A stretch of 38,484 nt of DNA. Origin: Gammaproteobacteria bacterium (GTDB lineage Bacteria; Pseudomonadota; Gammaproteobacteria; Pseudomonadales; Balneatricaceae). The stretch's first letter is position 1, and each line of letters opens with the position of its first letter. The translations under genes and the position numbers were made by a program. The stretch lies in assembly GCA_030748435.1 (NCBI GenBank), contig JASMLZ010000086.1:1-38484 (forward strand), written 5' to 3'. The notes below the pieces were generated by a model. That model was given only the letters and a program-made list of their open reading frames with translations, was not told the origin of the DNA and did no database searches. Shown in pieces: positions 1-8,794 of the stretch.

Positions 1-1024
1 CGCGCAGGCTGTTGCTCTGTTGTGTTGCCAGCTTTTTCAGGCGTTCATGCAATAAATCGGTGATTAGTTCAAGCTTGAAATTGGCGAATTCGGTTGCTTC
101 ATCTGTGGCCAGCGGGTTTGCATAGGAATTACCAATCCAGACAAAGTAGGCTGGCTCTTTAGCGTCTTCGAAAATATCAAGGCTGGGTGGGCGCATAGGT
201 GGTTTAGCATATACCTTAGCTCGGCCTTTATTGGCGTCTGGCCAGTTGTCAAAGCTGTCAGCAATGCTGGTGGCCACCTTGTCGATATCAATATCACCGG
301 TGATAATCAAGGTGGCATTACCTGGGTGGTAGTGTTGTTGGTAGTAGTCTTGTAGCGCTGCTGGCGTTGCTGACTCAATACTATCCAAATTGCCAATGGG
401 CAGGCGTGTCAAGTAACGGCTGTTGGCTAAATCCAGCTGCTGGCGCTGGTATTGATAGGTTTGCTTTTCTGGCTCGGAAAGACGCCATTCTTCCCGTATA
501 ACCCCCATCTCCTTGGCTACTTCCTGACAATCAAATGCAGCTTGGTAGGCAAATAGTGAAAGTAGCTCGATGGCTTTGGTAACCCGTTTATGGCTAGCAT
601 TGGGTAGGTCCAGATAATAGCGTGTATGGCCAAAGGTGGTGTAGGCATTGGCGTGGTTGGATAAATTCAGATTTAGTTCGTGTAGAGCATCAAATACCGG
701 GTTATCACCATTGTCTTTGGATTGGTTAAATAGCATATGCTCAACAAAGTGAGCATAGCCAAGCTGGTTATCCTTTTCATGCAAGCTGCCAGAGTGAATA
801 ACAAGATCGAGGCTAGCTTCGTTGCGTGAGTGGCTATTGCTATTGGGCCATAAAATCACCTGTAAGCCGTTATCCAAACGGTAGGTATAGGTGTGGCTGT
901 GTTGGCCCTGTATGCTGGAAGCTGGCAAGGCCTGTGTGGCAATGTCGCCACCCTGCTTGATTTGACAACCGGTCAGAATGATCAGCGAAGTGAGTGTCAG
1001 AGAGAGGATATGTCCAGTGCGCAT
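1..1024 (-). CDS. M16 (insulinase/pitrilysin-like) zinc metallopeptidase lipoprotein, N-terminal part
   Basis: This gene runs off the left edge; 341 codons of its 5' part are visible, with no stop. The start is ATG at 1022-1024, preceded on the minus strand by AAGGA at a normal distance. The protein opens with a lipoprotein signal ending LTGC (Cys20), so it should be exported and lipid-anchored. The M16 zinc motif HxxEH is at residues 92-96 (HFVEH), and the third zinc ligand is expected among the glutamates at about 172-179 (KEMGVIREEW). The family degrades or processes peptides in the periplasm or outer membrane. Later text such as TLIITGDID and the paired-lobe architecture fit M16. The substrate cannot be told. 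The gene lies downstream of the HAD gene on the same strand, about 116 bp away. Confidence 0.9.
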   Translation of the reverse strand, partial: MRTGHILSLTLTSLIILTGCQIKQGGDIATQALPASSIQGQHSHTYTYRLDNGLQVILWPNSNSHSRNEASLDLVIHSGSLHEKDNQLGYAHFVEHMLFNQSKDNGDNPVFDALHELNLNLSNHANAYTTFGHTRYYLDLPNASHKRVTKAIELLSLFAYQAAFDCQEVAKEMGVIREEWRLSEPEKQTYQYQRQQLDLANSRYLTRLPIGNLDSIESATPAALQDYYQQHYHPGNATLIITGDIDIDKVATSIADSFDNWPDANKGRAKVYAKPPMRPPSLDIFEDAKEPAYFVWIGNSYANPLATDEATEFANFKLELITDLLHERLKKLATQQSNSLR

Positions 1025-1031
1025 AGTTTAT

Positions 1032-1059
1032 CCTTAACTACAATTAATTAGAGTTAAGG
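1032..1059 (-). promoter_or_regulatory. Inverted repeat covering the ribosome-binding site of the M16 gene
   Basis: An 8-bp perfect inverted repeat (CCTTAACT at 1032-1039, AGTTAAGG at 1052-1059) flanks a 12-nt AT-rich loop. On the minus-strand transcript the AAGG of the Shine-Dalgarno sequence is in the 3' arm, so the hairpin would hide it. This is seen in sequence only; a regulatory role is inferred. Confidence 0.4.
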
Positions 1060-1076
1060 GTAGTCCAAAAAATGGG

Positions 1077-1095
1077 AAAATCAAGCTAGAGCTTG
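1077..1095 (-). terminator. Weak terminator-like hairpin after the HAD gene
   Basis: On the minus strand CAAGC-TCTA-GCTTG forms a 5-bp stem with a 4-nt loop, followed by ATTTTCCC. The stem is short and the U run is only four, so it is at best a weak intrinsic terminator between the HAD and M16 genes. Confidence 0.3.
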
Positions 1096-1140
1096 GCTTT
1101 TATTGGCTATTAGTGGTGCGCAGGTGTTGCAGTGGGCCTA

Positions 1141-1797
1141 TTACCGTAAGCTGATAATAGGCCAGCCACAAGCTTGGGCATGAGCCCGCAATTTGTCGTC
1201 GGGGTCCACGGCTACGGGTTCATCTACTTCTTGTAATAACGGAATATCATTAAATGAGTCGCTATAAAAGCGGGCGCCTATAAGGCTAAGATCAGTCTTG
1301 TCCAACCAGTCTTTGAGTTTACTGATTTTGCCTTCCTGTAAGCAGGGAGTGCCGGTAATCTGGCCAGTATACTGGCCATCTACCTGTTCGGCTGTCGTGG
1401 CTATAAGCGTATCTACACCCAGATATTTGGCAATGGGATAGGTGATAAAGTCGTTGGTGGCGGTGATGATAATGATTTTATCGCCAGCTTCACGGTGTTG
1501 TTTTAGCAGTTGCTGGCCCTTGGGTAATACCATGGGAATCACCTGTTCGTGCATAAAGCGATAATGCAAGCTGGCCAGCTCTGCTTTGCTGTATTGGGTG
1601 AGGGGCTGCAAGGCAAAGGCGCCATAGGCATACATATCCAGACAGCCGTTTTCGTAGTCGGCATAGAACTGGTCGTTTTGTTGTTTGAAGTAGTCACCAT
1701 CCACCAGCTTATTGGCTACCATAAATTCCCCCCAACTATGGTCGCTGTCTCCAGCCAGTAAGGTATTGTCCAAGTCAAACAGGGCGAGTCGGGTCAT
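1141..1797 (-). CDS. HAD-IB family phosphatase (SerB-like; possible histidinol-phosphatase)
   Basis: 218 residues, a complete member of HAD subfamily IB. Motif I is DLDNT (nucleophile Asp8, acid/base Asp10), motif II is Thr112 in IITATND, motif III is Lys157 and motif IV is YSDSFND with Asp180 and Asp184. A helical cap sits between motifs I and II (about residues 20-90). The family hydrolyses small phosphomonoesters. In Pseudomonas aeruginosa the homologue beside rppH-ptsP has been reported to act as histidinol-phosphate phosphatase, and the same neighbourhood is present here, so that activity is plausible but inferred. The gene is divergent from rppH across 173 bp. The start is ATG at 1797; the ribosome-binding site is weak. 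Confidence 0.85.
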   Translation of the reverse strand: MTRLALFDLDNTLLAGDSDHSWGEFMVANKLVDGDYFKQQNDQFYADYENGCLDMYAYGAFALQPLTQYSKAELASLHYRFMHEQVIPMVLPKGQQLLKQHREAGDKIIIITATNDFITYPIAKYLGVDTLIATTAEQVDGQYTGQITGTPCLQEGKISKLKDWLDKTDLSLIGARFYSDSFNDIPLLQEVDEPVAVDPDDKLRAHAQACGWPIISLR

Positions 1798-1970
1798 GTT
1801 GGTGGTTCTCTTTGGTTGCTCTTGGCTGCTGCGGTGCGCTACTTGTTAGTATGGATTAGGCAGAAGCTATGTAATTGAATTGTAAAACTTATCTTATTCT
1901 ACTATAGAAGTTGTTGTTAGTGTGGGTTTTGTGGAACAATGGGGGTATGAGAAATTTTTGGTGAAAAACC

Positions 1971-2489
1971 GTGATTGATAAAGATGGTTTTCGCCCTAAC
2001 GTCGGTATTATTCTTGCTAACTCCAAAGGTCAGGTATTGTGGGCCAAACGGGTTGGTTGGGATGCTTGGCAGTTTCCTCAGGGTGGCATTGACGCCCATG
2101 AGACGCCAGAACAAGCCTTGTTTAGGGAGTTAAAAGAAGAAATAGGTCTTGATCCGCAGCATGTGGAGGTGCTGGCTTGCACTCGTGGTTGGCTACGTTA
2201 TCGTTTGCCGAAACGCATGGTTCGTCATGGTTCCCATCCGGTATGTATTGGTCAGAAGCAAAAATGGTTTTTGCTGAAAATGCTGGCGCCCGATAATGCG
2301 GTGCAAACCATGTCTGGCGACAAGCCGGAGTTTGATGATTGGGAATGGGTAAGTTATTGGTATCCTGTAGGTCAGGTGGTGCCGTTTAAGCGGGAAGTAT
2401 ACCGGCGCGCAATGAAGGAACTTTGTCACCGGCACTCAAGACTGGTATATCACGGTCAGAACTTAGCCCCGCAGTATAAGGAAGACTGA
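1971..2489 (+). CDS. rppH: RNA pyrophosphohydrolase RppH
   Basis: 172 residues, strongly like E. coli RppH from the first residue ([14 protein letters not shown]). RppH removes pyrophosphate from the 5' end of mRNA and so starts RNase E-dependent decay in the cytoplasm. The Nudix box Gx5Ex7REUxEExGU is complete from Gly38 to Leu60 (GGIDAHE...RELKEEIGL), and the RppH-specific stretches WLRYRLPKR and [11 protein letters not shown] follow. The start is GTG at 1971, fixed by alignment to the family N-terminus. It is eight bases upstream of ptsP and clearly co-transcribed with it, as in many gammaproteobacteria. Confidence 0.97.
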   Translation: MIDKDGFRPNVGIILANSKGQVLWAKRVGWDAWQFPQGGIDAHETPEQALFRELKEEIGLDPQHVEVLACTRGWLRYRLPKRMVRHGSHPVCIGQKQKWFLLKMLAPDNAVQTMSGDKPEFDDWEWVSYWYPVGQVVPFKREVYRRAMKELCHRHSRLVYHGQNLAPQYKED

Positions 2490-2497
2490 GGCAAATT

Positions 2498-4786
2498 ATG
2501 CTGGCAAGTATTAAAAAAATCACCCAACAGGTAGCCGCGGCAGACGACTTACAGTCGGCCCTGAATTTGGTTGTGGACAACGTTAAGCGTGCCATGCGCA
2601 CGGATGTTTGTTCTATATACTTGCATTTTCCGACGACTGAAAACTTTGTGTTGATGGCATCCAAAGGTCTGGATGAGAGAGCGATTGGTAATTTATGTAT
2701 TCCTGCAGGCAAGGGGCTAGTCGGTTTTGTGGCTCAGCGTTCCGAGCCTTTTCGCACTAATAAAGCGTCTGAGCACCGTTACTTTCATCACGTAGAGGGC
2801 ATTGGCGAAGAGCCATTTAATGCCTTCCTGGGGGTGCCTATTGTGCATCACCGTGTGGTTTTAGGAGTGCTGGTGGTGCAGCATACTGACAGTCGTCAAT
2901 ACACGGATGATGATGAAGCCTTGCTGGCTACCTTGTCAGCGCAATTGGCTGGCTTTATTGCCCATGCCGAAGCCACTGGTGGTGGTTTGCGAGCTAACGT
3001 ACTAGCTGATGAACAGTCTACTGATGTTTGCTATGCGGGCGTGTGTGGTGCTGGTGGGGTGGCTATTGCCTCGGTAGCCGTTATCTCGCCTCCTGCTGAT
3101 TTTAAAAAGGTACCTGATCGTGTCTGTGAAGATGTGGATGCAGAAATTGAATCCTTCCAGAATGCTCTGCAGGCCGTGCGGCGCAAGATTAAGGTGGTTA
3201 GCCGTATGTTGGCCCGCAGCCTTAAAGACCAGGAACATGAGTTGTTTGAAGTTTATATGCGTATGCTGGACGATAATGCTTTGGCTGGGGAAATTATTGC
3301 CAAAATTCGTCAGGGACAGTGGGCTCAGGGGGCCTTAAAGCATGTAGTACGCAAGCATATTCAGGCCTTTGAAATGATGGATGATCCCTACCTGCGTGAG
3401 CGGGCTACGGATATTCGTGATTTGGGTCGTCGAGTGCTGGCAGAGTTGCAACAGACCCAAACCCAAGCCCGCAATTATGCCGATTCTACCGTGCTGGTGG
3501 CCGAAGAAGTCACCGCTACCATGTTAGCCGAGGTACCGGTAGAAAAACTGCAGGCTATTGTCTCGATTCGGGGTTCCAGTAATTCTCATGCGGCCATTCT
3601 GGCACGTTCCATGGGTATCCCAACGGTTATGGGGGCAGTCGATTTTCCCTATACGCGTATGGAAGGTCGGGAAATTATTATTGATGGTCACTTGGGGCAT
3701 ATTTACGTCAACCCCAGTGCTGATCTTTATCATCACTATAAACAGGTGATCATAGAGGAAGCCAATTTCTCCAAGGAGCTGGAAGTTCTGCGTGATTTGC
3801 CGGCTCAGACCCGTGATGGTCACACGGTACCTCTGCTGGTCAATACCAGTTTGCCCATTGATGTGAGCCGCTCGCTGGAACGTGGCGCAGAAGGTGTCGG
3901 GCTGTATCGCACAGAAGTGCCATTTATGATCAAAGAGCACTTTCCTTCGGAACAGGAACAGATTGAGTGTTACCGCACGCAATTACAAGGCTTTGCCCCT
4001 CGTCCTGTCACCATGCGTACGCTGGATATTGGGGGTGATAAAGCTTTGCCTTATTTTCCCATTGAGGAAGCCAATCCGTTTTTGGGCTGGCGCGGTATTC
4101 GGGTAACGCTGGATCACCCGGAAATTTTTCTGGTGCAAATTCGGGCCATGCTAAAGGCTAGCGAGGGGCTAAATAACTTGCAAATTCTGTTGCCTATGGT
4201 GACCCATGTGAGTGAGGTAGATGAAGCCCTGACGCTTATCGAGCAGGCCTATCAGGAACTGTTGGAAGAGGGGTGTCAGGTACCTAAACCACCGGTTGGG
4301 GTCATGATCGAAGTGCCAGCGGCAGTATATCAGGCGAGCCATTTGGCGGCTAAAGTTGATTTTATCTCTGTGGGTAGTAATGATCTGACTCAGTATTTAT
4401 TGGCGGTGGACCGGGATAACCCTCAGGTTGCTGATTTGTACCATGCCTTGCACCCGGCAGTGTTGTTGGCACTGCAGCAGATTGTCGCTGCCGGCAAGGC
4501 GGCAAACATCCCGGTTAGCCTGTGTGGTGAGCTGGCCAGTGATCCTGCTGGGGCCTTATTATTGATGGCTATGGGCTATGACTCTCTATCCATGAATGCG
4601 GCTGGCTTGCCCAAGGTGAAATCCGCCTTGCGCAACTTCAGTCTGGAGCAGGCCCAGCATATGTTGCAGGGCGCTTTGCAACAATCCAACTCGGCTCAGG
4701 TGGAGGCATTGGTGAAGGAAGCTATGGAAGCGGCAGGCCTTAACCGCTTACATAGTCATGTCGTTAAACTAAAGGCAAAATCCTGA
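2498..4786 (+). CDS. ptsP: Phosphoenolpyruvate-protein phosphotransferase PtsP (enzyme I-Ntr)
   Basis: 762 residues, first enzyme of the nitrogen phosphotransferase system; it takes phosphate from PEP and passes it to NPr. An N-terminal GAF domain (about 1-165) is followed by an enzyme I module: the HPr-binding helical part, the phosphohistidine domain with active His364 in SSNSHAAILAR, and the PEP-binding barrel with MRTLDIGGDK, NPFLGWRGIR, GSNDLTQYLLAVDRDNP near residue 626 and catalytic Cys676 in SLCGELASDP. Nothing essential is missing. GAGG precedes the ATG. It is co-transcribed with rppH. The last 31 bp overlap the 3' end of the NRDE-family gene on the other strand. Confidence 0.97.
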   Translation: MLASIKKITQQVAAADDLQSALNLVVDNVKRAMRTDVCSIYLHFPTTENFVLMASKGLDERAIGNLCIPAGKGLVGFVAQRSEPFRTNKASEHRYFHHVEGIGEEPFNAFLGVPIVHHRVVLGVLVVQHTDSRQYTDDDEALLATLSAQLAGFIAHAEATGGGLRANVLADEQSTDVCYAGVCGAGGVAIASVAVISPPADFKKVPDRVCEDVDAEIESFQNALQAVRRKIKVVSRMLARSLKDQEHELFEVYMRMLDDNALAGEIIAKIRQGQWAQGALKHVVRKHIQAFEMMDDPYLRERATDIRDLGRRVLAELQQTQTQARNYADSTVLVAEEVTATMLAEVPVEKLQAIVSIRGSSNSHAAILARSMGIPTVMGAVDFPYTRMEGREIIIDGHLGHIYVNPSADLYHHYKQVIIEEANFSKELEVLRDLPAQTRDGHTVPLLVNTSLPIDVSRSLERGAEGVGLYRTEVPFMIKEHFPSEQEQIECYRTQLQGFAPRPVTMRTLDIGGDKALPYFPIEEANPFLGWRGIRVTLDHPEIFLVQIRAMLKASEGLNNLQILLPMVTHVSEVDEALTLIEQAYQELLEEGCQVPKPPVGVMIEVPAAVYQASHLAAKVDFISVGSNDLTQYLLAVDRDNPQVADLYHALHPAVLLALQQIVAAGKAANIPVSLCGELASDPAGALLLMAMGYDSLSMNAAGLPKVKSALRNFSLEQAQHMLQGALQQSNSAQVEALVKEAMEAAGLNRLHSHVVKLKAKS

Positions 4787-5517
4787 TCTGAGCTGGGTAC
4801 CTGATCAAAATCCCGTTCCTTGATTTGTATCTGTCCATGCCGGTCCTGTAACAGGCTTATGCAGGTGCGAGTGCCGTAGTCCATTGCTGGTGCATCGATA
4901 AAACATGCTGACAGGCGCTGCTCCCAGGCCAAGGCAATGCCTGTGTCAGGTAGCAAATGATCTGCGGCTAATTGGCCATCATGCATGATGGCTTGCAGGT
5001 GTTGGTGGTCCACCGGTGATTGTTGCAACAGGTTCTGCATACCGGCTTTTGCTTTTTCTACCTTGGGCCAGTTACTGTCTAGCTGGGCGTTACTTAAACC
5101 ATAAATACCAGGTGCCAGAGCTTGTGGTGGGGCTTGCGTGTGATTGCTATAATAGATTAGTTCTATACCGTCCCACAGTAGCAGGTTATAGCCGGCAAAG
5201 TGCTGCCTGCTAACCTTTTCGGCAAAGCTTATAGCAGATTGATTCTGGTGCAGAAAATCTACACACAGTTGGCCTCGAGAGGCGCCATGATGAGAGCCAG
5301 CACGGCCATCGCGGTAATTGGTTAAGGCTGCCCAGCGGCCATCCGCAGTAATACCAAACCAGGTGCCGCCAGCCTCTAGGTCTTTGCCTGCCAGCATATT
5401 GGGCTGGTGCCAGTAATGCATACGTTGAGTAGGGCGCTGGCGAAACTCGTCACGATTAGCTGCCAGCATTAAGGGGTAGTCTGGGTGTATTTGGTGAGCA
5501 ACAGCAATCAAGCACAT
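4756..5517 (-). CDS. NRDE (TANGO2) family protein
   Basis: 253 residues. It begins MCLIAVAHQIHPDYPLMLAANRDEF: the conserved Cys2 and the NRDE box (residues 21-24) that names the family. The fold is related to N-terminal-nucleophile hydrolases, with Cys2 as the possible nucleophile. Eukaryotic TANGO2 and its nematode relatives have been linked to heme handling; the bacterial role is unsettled. It starts five bases after the lgt stop codon and is last in a TauE-like/lgt/NRDE series. Its 3' end overlaps ptsP tail to tail by 31 bp. No signal peptide is seen. Confidence 0.85.
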   Translation of the reverse strand: MCLIAVAHQIHPDYPLMLAANRDEFRQRPTQRMHYWHQPNMLAGKDLEAGGTWFGITADGRWAALTNYRDGRAGSHHGASRGQLCVDFLHQNQSAISFAEKVSRQHFAGYNLLLWDGIELIYYSNHTQAPPQALAPGIYGLSNAQLDSNWPKVEKAKAGMQNLLQQSPVDHQHLQAIMHDGQLAADHLLPDTGIALAWEQRLSACFIDAPAMDYGTRTCISLLQDRHGQIQIKERDFDQVPSSDQDFAFSLTT

Positions 5518-5522
5518 AGGAC

Positions 5523-6290
5523 TTATGCAGTTTTACGCATGAGCAGATACAGGCCTATAGCTATCATAGGCAGTGATAGCAGTTGCCCCTGCGTCATCCA
5601 GCCAAAGGCGATAAAGTTAAGATGGGCATCGGGCTGGCGGGCAAACTCCACCAGCAAACGTTGGCCCCCATAGCCCAGCAAAAACATACCGGAAACCTTT
5701 AAACTGGCACGTGGTTTGGCTGAATATAACCACACCAGAATAAATAACAACACCCCTTCCAGGGCGAATTGATACAGTTGCGATGGATGCCGGGAGAGAC
5801 TATCTACATGGGGAAACACCATGCCCCAGGGAAGGTCCGTTGGGCGCCCCCACAGCTCCCCGCCAATAAAGTTGCCAAGGCGCCCGGCACCCAGTCCAAG
5901 GGGTACAATGGGGGCAACAAAATCCATGATGCTGGAGAAGCTGCGTTGGTGTTTGTGGGCACTGTAGATAACCGCCACAATAACGCCAATTAAACCACCA
6001 TGAAAGGACATGCCTCCTTCCCACACGCGCAGGATCATGGCTGGTTCCTGTATAAAGTCCGCAAATTTATAAAACAGAATATAACCAATCCTACCCCCCA
6101 GTATCACACCTACCGCCCCATAAAAAATAATATCGCTGACCTGTTCTTTGCTGAATCCAGCTGGCGCGGCGCGGCGCATAGCCAACCACCAGGCTGAGGT
6201 GAAGGCCAGCATATACATAATGCCATACCAGTGAATGCTAAGTGGGCCTAGCTGCAGTGCGACTGGGTCGATATTAGGGTAGCTAAGCAT
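5523..6290 (-). CDS. lgt: Prolipoprotein diacylglyceryl transferase Lgt
   Basis: 255 residues, polytopic inner-membrane enzyme that transfers diacylglycerol from phosphatidylglycerol to the lipobox cysteine of prolipoproteins, the first step in lipoprotein maturation. Family landmarks are SIHWYGIMY (residues 18-26), FHGGLIG with His97, and the signature [14 protein letters not shown] (136-149) with Arg137, Asn140, Glu145 and Gly148. Most relatives have Asn where this one has Gly143 in that signature (FINGE becomes FIGGE); the residues known as essential in E. coli are kept. AGGAG lies seven bases before the ATG. It sits 20 bp after the TauE-like gene. Confidence 0.95.
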   Translation of the reverse strand: MLSYPNIDPVALQLGPLSIHWYGIMYMLAFTSAWWLAMRRAAPAGFSKEQVSDIIFYGAVGVILGGRIGYILFYKFADFIQEPAMILRVWEGGMSFHGGLIGVIVAVIYSAHKHQRSFSSIMDFVAPIVPLGLGAGRLGNFIGGELWGRPTDLPWGMVFPHVDSLSRHPSQLYQFALEGVLLFILVWLYSAKPRASLKVSGMFLLGYGGQRLLVEFARQPDAHLNFIAFGWMTQGQLLSLPMIAIGLYLLMRKTA

Positions 6291-6310
6291 AGGATAGCTC
6301 CTGACAAGGG

Positions 6311-7105
6311 TTATATAAAAATGGTGGTTAACATGCGCACACCTACCAGTAAGAGTAGCACGGCAAACATTTGCTGTAGTCGTTTGGCTGGTAACTTATG
6401 GGCAATGCGGGCGCCGACACTGGCGGCCATTGCGCTGGTCAGTATGATACCAATCAGAGCAGGTAGATAAATATAACCCAGCGAGTAGTCAGGCAGCCCT
6501 GCTACATTTTGGCCTATGATCAGATTGGTGGTGGCACCGGCAAGGCCAATGGCCAGACCGCATGTGGCGGCAGTGGCTACGGCCTGCTGCATGACTACCC
6601 CCCGATTAACCAACCAGGATACCAGTAGGTTGCCGCCACCAATACCAAAGATGGCGGATGCCCAGCCAATAAAAGCACCAGCGATAGTCATACCAGACAC
6701 ACCGGGTAGGTTTTTACTGGCTGGTCGCTTGGTTAGTAGCAGCATTTTTAAGCCCAGATAGATAACAAAGAAGCCAAAGATACCTTGTAATATATGGCCA
6801 GGAATGGTGATTGCCGTATTGACACCAATAAATGCCCCCAGCAACATACCCACAGCAACGGGCCTGACCAGATGCCAAAGGATTGCGCCTTTTTTTTGGT
6901 GGGTATGGATAGCACTAAGGGCGGTAAAAATAATATTTGCCAAAGAGGTTGCTACTGCCATATGCATCAACACACTGGGCTCTATGCCTTGCAACGTAAA
7001 GGCAAATACTAGCGTTGGTACGACAATCACACCACCGCCAATACCAAATAAACCCGCCAATAAACCTGCCAGAGCACCCAGTAGTAAATAGATTAAAAAC
7101 AGCAT
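6311..7105 (-). CDS. TauE/SafE family sulfite/sulfonate exporter-like membrane protein
   Basis: 264 residues with about eight hydrophobic segments arranged as two homologous halves, each with the GIGGG turn (residues 21-25 and 154-158). This duplicated pattern is typical of the TauE/SafE (DUF81) permease family, whose studied members move sulfite, sulfonates or other organic anions across the inner membrane. The substrate here is unknown. It is the first gene of a minus-strand set with lgt and the NRDE-family gene; an adjacent TauE-like gene and lgt are also found in pseudomonads. folA ends 66 bp upstream on the same strand. Confidence 0.85.
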   Translation of the reverse strand: MLFLIYLLLGALAGLLAGLFGIGGGVIVVPTLVFAFTLQGIEPSVLMHMAVATSLANIIFTALSAIHTHQKKGAILWHLVRPVAVGMLLGAFIGVNTAITIPGHILQGIFGFFVIYLGLKMLLLTKRPASKNLPGVSGMTIAGAFIGWASAIFGIGGGNLLVSWLVNRGVVMQQAVATAATCGLAIGLAGATTNLIIGQNVAGLPDYSLGYIYLPALIGIILTSAMAASVGARIAHKLPAKRLQQMFAVLLLLVGVRMLTTIFI

Positions 7106-7171
7106 AGAGTCTTCTCTTAAGTCAAATGTGCGTCATACCCTGACAAAATGGCCATTTGCCCTTATTAATCA

Positions 7172-7684
7172 TCATTTGGCATTAACCCGGTCCAATACCA
7201 GATAGCTAAAGTCAAAGGGGTTGGGTTCTGCCGCAGCAATATCTTCGCGCGCTACTTCTTGCCACTGGGCAGGGGCTAACTCCGGAAAGAAGGCATCACC
7301 TTCAACATGCCGGTGTACACGGGTTAGATAGACACGCTCTGCCATAGACAAAGCCTGCTTATAGATCTGGGCACCACCAATCACCATAATTTCCTTACCA
7401 CCATTAACCAGTAGCAGGCTTTGTGCCACCTCAATGGCTGCTTGCAAGCTGGCCACCACTTTAATGCCGTTAGTTGGGTAATCTGCATTGCGCGTGATAA
7501 CAATATTATCCCTGCCGGGCAGGGGCTTGCCGATAGATTCATAGGTTTTACGCCCCATGATCACTGGTTTGGCCATGGTGATAGCTTTAAAGTAGGCCAG
7601 ATCACCCGGTAGATACCAGGGCAATTGATTATGGCGACCAATCACGTTATTTTCTGAGGCGGCGACGATGAGGGCTAAAGACAT
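7172..7684 (-). CDS. folA: Dihydrofolate reductase FolA
   Basis: 170 residues, chromosomal-type DHFR that reduces dihydrofolate to tetrahydrofolate with NADPH. The N-terminus MSLALIVAASENNVIG, the substrate loop LPWYLPGDLAYFK with catalytic Asp28 (E. coli Asp27), GRKTYESIG and VIGGAQIYKQAL are all present. The length matches the bacterial family (about 160-170). The ATG at 7684 has little Shine-Dalgarno complementarity. It is divergent from thyA across 104 bp; ThyA makes the dihydrofolate that FolA recycles, so shared regulation would make sense. Confidence 0.96.
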   Translation of the reverse strand: MSLALIVAASENNVIGRHNQLPWYLPGDLAYFKAITMAKPVIMGRKTYESIGKPLPGRDNIVITRNADYPTNGIKVVASLQAAIEVAQSLLLVNGGKEIMVIGGAQIYKQALSMAERVYLTRVHRHVEGDAFFPELAPAQWQEVAREDIAAAEPNPFDFSYLVLDRVNAK

Positions 7685-7788
7685 GGTTGACTATTTAGTT
7701 GGTAAACACTGCAGGATATTGTACTAGGCCAGCCTGCAATCTGCTAACATATTGCCTGAAAACTTTTTCTGCAAATGGCTGGGTAGTA

Positions 7789-8640
7789 ATGAAGCAATAT
7801 CTCGACTTGTGTCAGCGCATTATTGACAAGGGTGTATGGGTAAACAATGAACGCACGGGCAAGCGCTGCTTAACCATAATCAATGCCGATTTGACTTATG
7901 ATGTTGGTGCCGGTGAGTTTCCTCTGGTTACTACTCGCAAGAGTTTCTATAAGTCGGCTATAGCAGAATTACTGGGTTATATCCGTGGTTATGATAATGC
8001 GGCTGACTTTCGGCGCTTGGGTACCAAAACCTGGGATGCCAACGCCAATCAAAACGAGGCCTGGCTTAATAACCCTTATCGCAAGGGCGATGATGATTGT
8101 GGTTTTATTTATGGCAAGGTTGGTCGTAATTTCCCCAAGCCAGATGGTGGCAGTATTGATTTGTTACGCAATATTTATAACGACCTGAAAGCGGGGCGCG
8201 ATGATCGGGGTGAAATTTATACCTTTTATCATCCCGGCGCTTTTCATATGGGTTGTCTGCGCCCCTGTATGTATAGCCATCACTTTTCGTTATTGGGAGA
8301 TACCCTGTATTTAAATAGCACCCAACGCAGCTGTGATGTGCCCTTGGGATTGAATTTTAATATGGTGCAGGTGTATTTTTTCCTTGCCATTATGGCCCAG
8401 ATTACCGGCCATCAAGCGGGTTTGGCCTATCATAAGATAGTTAACGCCCATATTTATGAAGACCAACTGGAATTAATGCGCGACGTGCAGTTAAAGCGCG
8501 AACCTCTGACGCCACCCACATTGCATATCAATCCGGATATTAAAACGCTGGAAGATTTGGAAACCTGGGTAACGGTGGATGATTTTAAAGTGGTAGGCTA
8601 TGACTGCCACCCGGCGATTGCTTATCAGTTTTCGGTGTGA
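7789..8640 (+). CDS. thyA: Thymidylate synthase ThyA
   Basis: 283 residues from ATG at 7789; the open frame extends further upstream but only from here does it match the family ([11 protein letters not shown]). It methylates dUMP with methylenetetrahydrofolate. Catalytic Cys160 is in [13 protein letters not shown], the dUMP-binding [15 protein letters not shown] spans 177-191, and NAHIYED (His221, Tyr223) follows. It is longer and more divergent than the 264-residue E. coli enzyme and, from memory, resembles the Vibrio-type ThyA: HELLWFL is replaced by AELLGYI, and the usual SRR phosphate-binding pair reads DRG (Arg140, Gly141). The frame and core are intact, so it should be active. Confidence 0.95.
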   Translation: MKQYLDLCQRIIDKGVWVNNERTGKRCLTIINADLTYDVGAGEFPLVTTRKSFYKSAIAELLGYIRGYDNAADFRRLGTKTWDANANQNEAWLNNPYRKGDDDCGFIYGKVGRNFPKPDGGSIDLLRNIYNDLKAGRDDRGEIYTFYHPGAFHMGCLRPCMYSHHFSLLGDTLYLNSTQRSCDVPLGLNFNMVQVYFFLAIMAQITGHQAGLAYHKIVNAHIYEDQLELMRDVQLKREPLTPPTLHINPDIKTLEDLETWVTVDDFKVVGYDCHPAIAYQFSV

Positions 8641-8673
8641 AATAAATAGTTTTTGAGTAAGATCCGCAGAATT

Positions 8674-8763
8674 TACCTATTCGCGATGGCGAGCGTTGCA
8701 ATCTCTGATCAATAACATCAATAATTTAGAGATTGCAACGTCGCTATGCTCTACGCAATGGCG
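8674..8763. repeat. Palindromic intergenic repeat, copy 1 (thyA-ilvD)
   Basis: About 90 bp of imperfect palindrome fills the gap between convergent thyA and ilvD. The core arms GTTGCAATCTCT (8695-8706) and AGAGATTGCAAC (8728-8739) are perfect complements around a 21-nt loop. One further pair (8694/8740), then one bulged G, leads into seven more pairs. The outer right end reads CTACGCAATGGCG. There is no U run on either side, so it is not a canonical terminator, though it could stop or stabilise both transcripts. It shares the GCAATCTCT...AGAGATTG...CGCAATRRCR layout with two other copies in the window. Confidence 0.8.
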
Positions 8764-8794
8764 CGGTTTGTATATCTTTCTGTCTTGGGTCAAA

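Noticed and set aside
1871-1910. A promoter TTGAAT...TACTAT upstream of rppH
   Set aside because: The spacing is 19 bases, outside the usual range, and no better pair was found, so it is not listed.
8674-8763. Intrinsic terminator for thyA or ilvD
   Set aside because: The stem is strong but has a 21-nt loop and no U run on either strand; it is better described as a copy of the palindromic repeat.
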